DNA from: Methanoregula sp.
Lineage (GTDB): Archaea > Halobacteriota > Methanomicrobia > Methanomicrobiales > Methanospirillaceae
Assembly (NCBI GenBank): GCA_013331015.1
Contig: DUHF01000166.1
Span: 195 to 6,022 of the forward strand
Direction: 5' to 3'
DNA length: 5,828 nt
A program made the translations under genes and the position numbers. The notes beneath the pieces are model-generated. The model searched no databases and was not told the DNA's origin. It saw nothing but the letters and a program-made list of their open reading frames with translations. Numbering within the stretch: the stretch's first letter is position 1; each line of letters starts with the position of its first letter. Of this stretch, positions 1 through 5,462 are shown piece by piece.

Positions 1-3
1 GGT

Positions 4-62
4 CAAGGGGGCTTGCCCCCTTGGGGTGCCTCCCCCTTTGGGGGAGAGAGGGGGTCACCCTC
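4..62. repeat. Cluster of three GC-rich hairpins
   Basis: Three inverted repeats sit almost end to end. Bases 4-12 pair perfectly with 15-23 (CAAGGGGGC / GCCCCCTTG, 2-nt gap). Bases 30-36 pair with 40-46 (CTCCCCC, TTT loop, GGGGGAG). Bases 48-52 pair with 58-62 (GAGGG / CCCTC). No open reading frame covers them. They could be the end of a dispersed intergenic repeat or the terminator region of a gene left of the window; the sequence is cut at base 1, so its true extent is unknown. The inverted repeats are read directly; any function is inference. Confidence 0.55.
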
Positions 63-98
63 GCAATTCCACAAAAGGACGCTTTAGGAATGACTTCC

Positions 99-165
99 CA
101 TGAAAATTAGCTGAGTGTACTTATCGTTTAGATCAGAAATGATTTCGGCAATTCTAATTTTCATG
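99..165. repeat. Perfect 12-bp inverted repeat enclosing a smaller stem-loop
   Basis: CATGAAAATTAG at 99-110 is the exact reverse complement of CTAATTTTCATG at 154-165, separated by 43 bases. Inside the loop, bases 130-135 can pair with 140-145 (five Watson-Crick pairs and one G-U) around a GAAA tetraloop at 136-139. The element is AT-rich, unlike the G/C hairpins just before it. It lies 51 bases beyond the stop codon of the minus-strand zinc-ribbon gene, so it could act as a 3' end structure or terminator for that transcript. A small RNA or a protein-binding site is also possible. The pairing is certain; the role is not. Confidence 0.5.
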
Positions 166-176
166 CTTCGGGTGTG

Positions 177-186
177 AACGATCGTT
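177..186. repeat. 10-bp perfect palindrome AACGATCGTT
   Basis: AACGATCGTT is self-complementary. Its right half lies within ATCGTTTA (181-188), which recurs as a direct repeat at 123-130 inside the loop of the larger inverted repeat. It lies in the non-coding stretch downstream of the minus-strand gene. It may be a protein-binding site or chance; nothing in the sequence decides this. Confidence 0.3.
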
Positions 187-216
187 TATGTGCGTTTCAC
201 CAGAGCCAAAATTCCT

Positions 217-1209
217 TCAGTTCCGTTGTTTGTACGGGAAGATCCGGTCAATGACCGTGTACGTCTCTCCCGTGTTGTACGTGACATTCACTTCGAGACG
301 GTCCGCATATTTTGTCCCCTGCAGCTCTACGCCCTCCCCGACAACAAGCGGCCTGAATACCTCTTCAAGCACCTCTCCGTCAGAACGGGTGAGGCGGACC
401 GACACTTCACGGACTGCCCGCTGCCCTTTGCCCCCGTTGTAAATGACCGTGACCGAGTTCGTGATGGGATCGCGCTCCTCCTGCAGCCAGATGCGGTAAC
501 TCTCAGGTGGCACCTGCGTGGGGCCGGTAACAAAGATCCGTGTGGCAGCCTCTCCGTCGCCCGCAAGAGCCATGGTTGTTGCAGCAGAGTCTGCGGGAGG
601 CTGGGTGACCTCGGGGGTCACGGGTGGTGTTGCAAGTGCCCGGGCAGATCCCGGTGCCGGTCCGTTCACAAGACCGGTCAGGACTGCCGCTCCCAGAATG
701 AGGCAGAGGATGGCGATGATGGCCAGAGCAGGCGTCCGGGTCGGGATCCGGCGCCGGGTGGGAAGATGCAGGATACCTGACTCCGGTTTATCATTATGAT
801 CGGTGGCCGGTGTTGTCCCGGTCTCATCCCGGCCCTTCTCTTCCGGGCCTCCCGGATTGGCCGGGATTGTAGGCTCCTCCTTCTCCGGTGCCAGCATGGC
901 AGGGTGGACGAACTCGTCCTTTTTCGGGGCCGGCTTTTTTGCCCTGCGGCCTTTTTTTGCCTTCTTCTCTCCCTGTTCGGCCTGCACCTTCCCATCCCCC
1001 CCGGAGGAGGCCGGAGCAGTGCCGACCGGTGTGCCGCAGGACTCGCAGAAATTGGTGTCAGGAGCCAGCGGAAGGTGGCATTTTACACAGCTTGGCGGGG
1101 GGGTTACCCGGAGCCCGCACGAATCGCAGAACGCCAGACCTTCCGGTATGGGTGTCCTGCAGTTGGGGCAGAGTCGTATCTCCTTTTTTTTCCGTTTGAA
1201 CAGTCCCAT
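217..1209 (-). CDS. Double zinc-ribbon, single-pass membrane protein of unknown function
   Basis: The 330-residue protein opens with a basic stretch (MGLFKRKKK) and two zinc-ribbon-type CxxC pairs-of-pairs: C14/C17 with C28/C31, and C41/C44 with C55/C58. A low-complexity Lys/Ala/Pro/Glu-rich linker (about 65-158) follows, then one hydrophobic segment (about 159-182) preceded by RRR and TR, so the zinc ribbons probably face the cytoplasm. After a Pro/Thr/Ala-rich spacer, a compact C-terminal domain (about 222-326, beta-strand-like, with alternating hydrophobic residues) should lie outside. Such zinc-ribbon/membrane/extracellular-domain proteins are common and mostly uncharacterised in methanogens; I do not recognise a specific family. 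I chose the ATG at 1209 because the product then starts directly at the basic motif. A GTG at 1227 adds six residues and has an AGGAT seven bases upstream, a better-spaced ribosome site than the AGG four bases before the ATG, so the longer form remains possible. The gene is divergent from the CooC pair, with no visible functional link. Confidence 0.82.
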   Translation of the reverse strand: MGLFKRKKKEIRLCPNCRTPIPEGLAFCDSCGLRVTPPPSCVKCHLPLAPDTNFCESCGTPVGTAPASSGGDGKVQAEQGEKKAKKGRRAKKPAPKKDEFVHPAMLAPEKEEPTIPANPGGPEEKGRDETGTTPATDHNDKPESGILHLPTRRRIPTRTPALAIIAILCLILGAAVLTGLVNGPAPGSARALATPPVTPEVTQPPADSAATTMALAGDGEAATRIFVTGPTQVPPESYRIWLQEERDPITNSVTVIYNGGKGQRAVREVSVRLTRSDGEVLEEVFRPLVVGEGVELQGTKYADRLEVNVTYNTGETYTVIDRIFPYKQRN

Positions 1210-1264
1210 GGGACCTTTGCACCGCACTCCCGATATCCTGTGCTGATGAGCGTTCGTTTTTTCA

Positions 1265-1273
1265 GCTATAAGG
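1265..1273 (-). promoter_or_regulatory. Putative TATA box of the zinc-ribbon gene
   Basis: Read on the minus strand the sequence is CCTTATAGC. Archaeal transcription normally starts about 25 bases beyond the TATA centre, which would be near 1244. That gives a leader of about 35 bases to the ATG at 1209 or about 17 to the GTG at 1227. The match to the archaeal consensus is moderate and there is no convincing BRE. Confidence 0.35.
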
Positions 1274-1281
1274 ATTCGTTG

Positions 1282-1293
1282 AACCTGCAGGTT
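1282..1293. promoter_or_regulatory. 12-bp perfect palindrome, candidate operator in divergent intergenic region
   Basis: AACCTGCAGGTT is fully self-complementary. It lies eight bases upstream (minus-strand sense) of the putative TATA box of the zinc-ribbon gene and about 75 bases upstream of the putative TATA box of the first CooC-like gene. That position suits a regulator acting near the minus-strand BRE/TATA. The palindrome is seen directly; regulator binding is inference. Confidence 0.35.
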
Positions 1294-1366
1294 AGATGAA
1301 TGGGTTTTTGGAACGGGTTAAAACTCTTAAGGAATCGTATCTTTTCGTGAAGCAAAACCTCATGTC

Positions 1367-1374
1367 CTTATAAT
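1367..1374 (+). promoter_or_regulatory. Putative TATA box of the CooC-like gene pair
   Basis: CTTATAAT lies about 55 bases before the start codon. A transcript starting about 25 bases beyond its centre (near 1396) would have a leader of roughly 30 bases carrying the ribosome site at 1414-1420. No strong purine-rich BRE precedes it. This is the best TATA-like element on this strand of the gap. Confidence 0.45.
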
Positions 1375-1413
1375 TCCACTTCTATGAAGTAAAAAAAGTG
1401 CATTCAGGAAAAA

Positions 1414-1420
1414 AGGTGAT
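1414..1420 (+). promoter_or_regulatory. Strong ribosome binding site of the first CooC-like gene
   Basis: AGGTGAT closely matches the complement of the archaeal 16S rRNA 3' end and ends six bases before the ATG at 1427. This fixes that start codon and is the strongest ribosome site in the window. Confidence 0.75.
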
Positions 1421-1426
1421 GCCGGC

Positions 1427-2230
1427 ATGAAGATCGCAGTCTGTGGGAAGGGGGGCGTGGGCAAGACCAATATTGCCGCAAGCCTGGCAGAACACTATGC
1501 CCGCACGGGACACTCAGTTATTGCCATCGATGCGGATTCAAGTCCCAATCTTGCCCTCTCGCTGGGACTCTCTGCTGATGAAGCCTCCCGCATCATGCCG
1601 GTTGCCGATAACGAAGAACTTATCCGGCTCAAGACCGGCACCGACTATTCCGGTGTCTTCCGGCTCACGTTTACCGTAGACGATATCATCTCCCGCTTCG
1701 CGGTAACGACCCCGGCCGGCCCGAATCTCCTGGTCATGGGCACGGTGAAAGCGATGGGATCGGGGTGCACCTGCCCTGCACATTCGGTAATGAAAGCCAT
1801 CCTGCGCCATCTCGTGGTGGAACGGGACGAGGTTGTCATCCTCGACATGGAGGCCGGCATCGAACATCTCGGCCGGGGCACCGCGGAACACGTGGACACC
1901 CTGCTTGTGGTCTCCGATGCCAATTGGAAGTCCCGCGAAACCGCGTCCGCCATCATCCGGCTTGCCCGTGATTCTGCAATCCGTGATATCCGGCTTGCCG
2001 GGAACCGTATCGCAACGCCCCTTGAGGAGGAGATCCTCCGGGCCTGCGCGGTTGAGAACCAGGTCCCGCTCGCCTGCCTCATCCCCTATGATCGTGATGT
2101 CGCTGATGCCGGAATCTCGGGTGAAGCGGTCAGGAACACGGGTATTGGCGCACCTGCGGCAATCGCCCTGCTTGCAGACGATCTTGCAGGCACCGGGGAG
2201 AACAAATCATGGGGGAGATCCCAGCAATGA
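1427..2230 (+). CDS. cooC: CooC-family nickel-insertion ATPase for CO dehydrogenase (canonical copy)
   Basis: This 267-residue cytoplasmic protein belongs to the SIMIBI/MinD-type P-loop ATPases. CooC proteins dimerise on ATP binding and help insert nickel into the C-cluster of CO dehydrogenase. Motifs in order are: the deviant Walker A GKGGVGKT (7-14) with signature lysine K8 and catalytic lysine K13; the switch I region IDADSSPNLA (34-43); the CxC pair C114/C116 in GCTCPAH, the metal-binding motif at the CooC dimer interface; and the switch II/Walker B region ILDMEAGIEHL (138-148), a CooC hallmark. The length is typical. It starts a two-gene unit, with its stop overlapping the next gene's start by four bases (ATGA). 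A TATA-like element and a strong ribosome site precede it. The position just upstream of cdhA supports a role in maturing ACDS. Family assignment is firm; the exact client is inferred from context. Confidence 0.93.
   Translation: MKIAVCGKGGVGKTNIAASLAEHYARTGHSVIAIDADSSPNLALSLGLSADEASRIMPVADNEELIRLKTGTDYSGVFRLTFTVDDIISRFAVTTPAGPNLLVMGTVKAMGSGCTCPAHSVMKAILRHLVVERDEVVILDMEAGIEHLGRGTAEHVDTLLVVSDANWKSRETASAIIRLARDSAIRDIRLAGNRIATPLEEEILRACAVENQVPLACLIPYDRDVADAGISGEAVRNTGIGAPAAIALLADDLAGTGENKSWGRSQQ
2214..2219 (+). promoter_or_regulatory. Ribosome binding site deciding the start of the second CooC-like gene
   Basis: GGAGAT lies inside the end of the preceding gene and finishes seven bases before the ATG at 2227. 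It favours that start over an in-frame ATG at 2209, which lies upstream of this site and has no purine-rich site of its own. Confidence 0.6.
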
Positions 2231-2994
2231 AGACGTTTGTGACCATGGGCCGGGGGGGGACCGGCAAGACGAGTTTTGTGGCCCTGATGGCAAAATACCT
2301 CATCGGGCGGAGCGCAACCCCAATCCTCCTGGTTGATGCGGATCCCGACCAGAACCTTGCCGAGATGGTGGGAATCGAGATCGAATCTTCCGGTCAAAAA
2401 ACCATTGCCGAACTCCTCTCGGAGACGTTCATCGAGCGGGGCGGCACAACGGTTGGCGTTCCCCCCTCGCACCGAATCGAGAACCGGATCTGGGAGCAGG
2501 GCCTCTATGAAGGAGAAAACTTTGATCTCATCTCGGTGGGCACCAAGTGGGTCGAGGGCTGCTACTGCCTGCCCGATGCTGCCTTAAAAAATGCCCTTGC
2601 CGCGATCACCCGGCAGTACCGCTACATCCTCATCGACTCGCCCGGAGGTCTCGAGCACCTCAACCGGAAGATTGCAAGCAGCGTGGACACCATCTTTGAC
2701 GTGATGGGCCCGTCGAGCAAATCGTTTGCCCACGTGAAACGGGCACACCGGGTGATCCAGGAGGTCGGGATCACGTTCGACCGGTTTTACGTGATCGGCG
2801 GCTATGCATTCCCGCCGGAACTTGACGCACGGGCTTCTGAAGAGACCGGTCTTTCGTACCTGGGAAAAATTGCACAGGACCCGCTTGTTGCAGGCCGGGT
2901 TCTTGCCGGCGAATCCCTTCTCGATATCCCCTCATCCTCCCCGGCATACCGGTCCGTTGCAGCAATGCTCGATACCCTCATGCCTCCGGATTAA
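2227..2994 (+). CDS. CooC-like P-loop ATPase, divergent second copy
   Basis: This 255-residue protein is a second MinD/CooC-type ATPase, translationally coupled to the first by an ATGA overlap. It has a P-loop GRGGTGKT (8-15), LLVDADPDQNLA (34-45), a CxC pair C112/C114 in GCYCLPDA that aligns with the first protein's metal-binding motif, and LIDSPGGLEHLNR (135-147). It differs in two functional places. R9 occupies the position of the signature lysine that in this ATPase class contacts nucleotide across the dimer interface, and DSPGG replaces the DMEAG of the first copy, losing that glutamate while keeping GLEHL. K14 of the Walker A is intact, so ATP binding is still expected. It probably helps metallocentre assembly in ACDS, either with the first copy or on another nickel site (for example the A-cluster, as AcsF-type proteins do in bacteria). 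Those roles are inference. An in-frame ATG at 2209 would add six residues. Confidence 0.88.
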   Translation: MKTFVTMGRGGTGKTSFVALMAKYLIGRSATPILLVDADPDQNLAEMVGIEIESSGQKTIAELLSETFIERGGTTVGVPPSHRIENRIWEQGLYEGENFDLISVGTKWVEGCYCLPDAALKNALAAITRQYRYILIDSPGGLEHLNRKIASSVDTIFDVMGPSSKSFAHVKRAHRVIQEVGITFDRFYVIGGYAFPPELDARASEETGLSYLGKIAQDPLVAGRVLAGESLLDIPSSSPAYRSVAAMLDTLMPPD

Positions 2995-3008
2995 ACTTTC
3001 GGATCCCG

Positions 3009-3021
3009 CTTTGTTTTTTTT
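3009..3021 (+). terminator. T-rich putative terminator after the CooC-like pair
   Basis: CTTTG followed by eight T residues (3014-3021) starts 14 bases after the stop of the second ATPase gene. Archaeal RNA polymerase often terminates at such T tracts without a hairpin. With the TATA-like element further on, it suggests that cdhA can be transcribed separately from the ATPase pair, although read-through cannot be excluded. Confidence 0.5.
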
Positions 3022-3053
3022 CAGGCGACTGGTGTCGAAGCCTCTTCAATACA

Positions 3054-3062
3054 CTTATATTT
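3054..3062 (+). promoter_or_regulatory. Putative TATA box of cdhA
   Basis: CTTATATTT is a good archaeal TATA-like octamer in an AT-rich part of the 113-bp gap. Transcription would start near 3082, giving a leader of about 25 bases before the GTG at 3108. The spacing is consistent with a real promoter; there is no experimental support in the sequence. Confidence 0.5.
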
Positions 3063-3077
3063 GGTATCTCTCAATTA

Positions 3078-3088
3078 CTAACTGTTAG
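3078..3088 (+). promoter_or_regulatory. Palindrome at the predicted cdhA transcription start, candidate operator
   Basis: CTAAC-T-GTTAG is a perfect inverted repeat with one central base. It is centred about 25 bases downstream of the TATA-like element, so a bound protein would cover the start of transcription. It is short enough that chance occurrence in this gap is possible. Confidence 0.3.
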
Positions 3089-3107
3089 GCTGTCGGGGGC
3101 GAAGGAC

Positions 3108-5462
3108 GTGAGCAGGAAAGGGGTCAGTTTCAGGGCAAAAGAGATCAATTCCGATGTGGCACAGATCCGCGATCTCAGCATCTCCATTGGTGCAATCCAT
3201 GAAGAGCGATGGGATGAGGCAATGGGGCCGACCCCCTTCCCCGGACTTTCCACCCTCCGTTCATGGGACCACCTTCTCCTGAACCGTTACAAACCCTTCT
3301 ACCTCCCGTTCTGCGATCTCTGCTGCCTCTGCACGTACGGCAAATGCGATCTTACCGGCACCAAACGTGGTGCCTGCGGGATCACGATGCCTGCCCAGCA
3401 GTCCCGGATGGTGCTCATCGCTGCCTGTATCGGCGCAGCCACCCACATCAGCCATGCCCGTCACCTCCTCACCCATGTCATCGAAGAGTACGGCCGCGAC
3501 TGCCCCATCAATGTCGGCGGCACCAGCGTTGAGGTTGAAGCCCCTGTCTCCCGGCTCGTCTGCGGGATAAAACCCGAGACGCTTGGCGATCTGGAACCGG
3601 TCCTCGATTACTGCGAGAACCAGGTGACCCAGCTCCTTGCGGTGGCCCATACCGGCCAGGAGGGTAACAATCTTGACTTTGAATCCAAGGTCTTCCATGC
3701 CGGCATGGTCGATCACGTTGGCATGGAGGTTGCCGATATCGCCCAGATCTCGGCGCTCGGGTATCCCAAGGCCGACCCCGTATCCTCCATGGCCGATCTC
3801 GGCCTTGGTACGGTGGATACGACCAAGCCGGTCATCCTTGTCATCGGGCACAATGTGCCCCCGGCAACGAGCATCATCGACTACCTCCGCACCGGCGGCC
3901 TCCTCTCGGATGTCGAGGTCACGGGCATCTGCTGCACTGCACTTGACGTGACCCGGTACTCGGACCGGGCAAAGATCGTTGGTCCCATCTCCTGGCAGCT
4001 CCGCTATATCCGGAGCGGGGTGCCGGACGTGGTTGTCATCGATGAGCAGTGCGTCCGGACCGACACGATACTGGAGACTGCGAAGATCAACGCCCCGCTG
4101 ATTGCAACCAATGACAAGAACTGCCTCGGCCTGCCCGACCGGACCAACGACCCCATTGATGAGATCGTGTCTGATTTTGTCTCGGGCAAAGTTCCCGGTG
4201 CCCTGATCCTCGATTCGCACAAGGTCGGCGAGATTGCCGTGCGGGTTGCGCAGGAAGTGGCCCCGAAACGCAAAAAGCACGGTGTCATTCCCGCAAAGGA
4301 GCAGATCATCGCCTTTGCCAAGAAGTGTACCCAGTGCATGCTCTGCCGGCGGGCGTGCCCCAATGACCTGCCCATCCCGCAGGCGATCAAACCGGCAGCC
4401 AACGGGAACCTTGGCCCCTTAAACGAGTTATACGATGACTGCATCGGGTGCGGCCGGTGCGAATCGGCCTGCGCCCAGAAGATCCCGGTCCACAGCCTCA
4501 TTGTCGGGGCTGCTGAGAAGCAGACCCGGGAGGAGACCTTCTGCCTCCGGACCGGCCGTGGGGCCATCCAGGACGTGGAGATCCGGAAAGTGGGCGGCCC
4601 TCTTGTGCTCGGGGAGATCCCGGGCGTGGTTGCCTTTGTCGGCTGTGCAAATTACCCGAAAGGCTCGCGGGAGGTGGCCGAGATGTGCATGGAGTTTGCA
4701 AACCGGCGCTACATTGTCTGCACCTCGGGATGTTCCGCAATGTCGGCCGGGATGTTTAAGGATGAGGATGGTAAGACCGCGTACGAGAAGTATTCCGGTG
4801 GATTCGAGGCCGGCGGGATCGTAAATGTTGGTTCCTGTGTCTCCAATGCCCATATTTCGGGAGCGGCCATCAAGATCGCGAGCATCTTTGCCAAGCGCCC
4901 GCTCCGGGGAAATTACGAGGAGATCGCCGATTACGTGTACAACCGGGTGGGAGCAGTCGGCGTTGCATGGGGGGCGATGTCCCAGAAAGCAGCCTCCATC
5001 GCAGCCGGCTTCTGGCGCCTCGGCATTCCCGTTGTTGTCGGCCCCCACGGCACGAAATACCGGCGGATGCTGCTTGGCCGGGCCGACAAGGACGAGGACT
5101 GGATGGTATACGATGCCCGGAGCGGTGAGAAGGTGTATGGCGGGCCGGTACCCGAACACCTCTTCTTTGCTGCTGAGACCCGGGAAGAGGCGATGGTGAT
5201 GATCGCAAAACTGACCATGCGGCCGAACGATACGAGCAAGGGCCGGGCCAACAAGCTTGCCAATTATATCGATCTCCACAAGCGGCACATCGGCGGAATC
5301 CCCCCGGACGTGCACCAGCTGGTCCGGGTTCCGGCAGATATTCCCCTCACCATGAAGACCGAGATTTTGGAGCACCTTAAGCAGCATGACTGGAAAGAGT
5401 CGCCCATTCCCGACCCAACGCTCCTGTCCCGCATGGTCCACACACGGAGGGATGAACGGTAA
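3108..5462 (+). CDS. cdhA: ACDS CO dehydrogenase alpha subunit CdhA
   Basis: CdhA is the catalytic CODH subunit of the acetyl-CoA decarbonylase/synthase complex. It oxidises CO to CO2, or reduces CO2 to CO, at a Ni-Fe-S C-cluster and passes electrons through iron-sulfur clusters. The 784-residue product has the family's GPTPFPGL entry (40-47) and an N-terminal cysteine cluster, C69, C72, C73, C75, C80 and C90. Likely C-cluster ligands are H248 (VIGHN), C276 or C275 (GICCTA), C315 (IDEQC), C513 (GCANYP), C542 (CTSGC) and C577 (NVGSC). Between them is a two-cluster ferredoxin-like insert with C407/C410/C413/C417 and C445/C448/C451/C455, the feature separating archaeal CdhA from the bacterial CooS type. 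Conserved H582 (SNAH) and GPHG (645-648) lie near the C-terminus. The length is close to, slightly below, the roughly 800 residues usual for the family. The start is a GTG with only a poorly spaced AAGGA just before it; the next ATG (3222) would remove the usual N-terminal region, so the GTG is preferred. It overlaps cdhB by one base. Confidence 0.97.
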   Translation: MSRKGVSFRAKEINSDVAQIRDLSISIGAIHEERWDEAMGPTPFPGLSTLRSWDHLLLNRYKPFYLPFCDLCCLCTYGKCDLTGTKRGACGITMPAQQSRMVLIAACIGAATHISHARHLLTHVIEEYGRDCPINVGGTSVEVEAPVSRLVCGIKPETLGDLEPVLDYCENQVTQLLAVAHTGQEGNNLDFESKVFHAGMVDHVGMEVADIAQISALGYPKADPVSSMADLGLGTVDTTKPVILVIGHNVPPATSIIDYLRTGGLLSDVEVTGICCTALDVTRYSDRAKIVGPISWQLRYIRSGVPDVVVIDEQCVRTDTILETAKINAPLIATNDKNCLGLPDRTNDPIDEIVSDFVSGKVPGALILDSHKVGEIAVRVAQEVAPKRKKHGVIPAKEQIIAFAKKCTQCMLCRRACPNDLPIPQAIKPAANGNLGPLNELYDDCIGCGRCESACAQKIPVHSLIVGAAEKQTREETFCLRTGRGAIQDVEIRKVGGPLVLGEIPGVVAFVGCANYPKGSREVAEMCMEFANRRYIVCTSGCSAMSAGMFKDEDGKTAYEKYSGGFEAGGIVNVGSCVSNAHISGAAIKIASIFAKRPLRGNYEEIADYVYNRVGAVGVAWGAMSQKAASIAAGFWRLGIPVVVGPHGTKYRRMLLGRADKDEDWMVYDARSGEKVYGGPVPEHLFFAAETREEAMVMIAKLTMRPNDTSKGRANKLANYIDLHKRHIGGIPPDVHQLVRVPADIPLTMKTEILEHLKQHDWKESPIPDPTLLSRMVHTRRDER
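5446..5451 (+). promoter_or_regulatory. Ribosome binding site of cdhB
   Basis: GGAGGG lies within the last codons of cdhA and ends ten bases before the ATG at 5462. It supports that start and tight translational linkage of the two subunits. Confidence 0.5.

Noticed and set aside
7..54. Possible G-quadruplex from four G runs (7-11, 23-26, 40-44, 50-54)
   Set aside because: Loops of 11 and 13 bases are long, and the G runs are better explained as arms of perfect hairpins with neighbouring C runs.
99..165. tRNA or C/D-box RNA gene
   Set aside because: No cloverleaf or T-arm sequence is present, and no properly placed C and D boxes were found around the loop.
4..188. CRISPR array
   Set aside because: The repeats are inverted and different from one another. 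There are no regularly spaced identical direct repeats; only an 8-base repeat (ATCGTTTA) occurs twice.
190..780. Plus-strand open frame opposite the zinc-ribbon gene (196 codons)
   Set aside because: The minus-strand frame has clear zinc ribbons and a membrane segment. The plus-strand product is Arg/Gly/Cys-rich with no domain, typical of a shadow frame.
2209..2226. Upstream in-frame ATG for the second CooC-like protein
   Set aside because: The GGAGAT ribosome site lies after this ATG and is well placed for the ATG at 2227. Starting at 2227 also places the MKTFVTMGRGG strand directly at the N-terminus, as in the first copy.
3261..4280. Long open frame on the minus strand opposite cdhA (339 codons)
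   Set aside because: It is fully antisense to the unmistakable cdhA reading frame. GC-rich codon use keeps the opposite frame free of stops, and its product shows no recognisable motifs.
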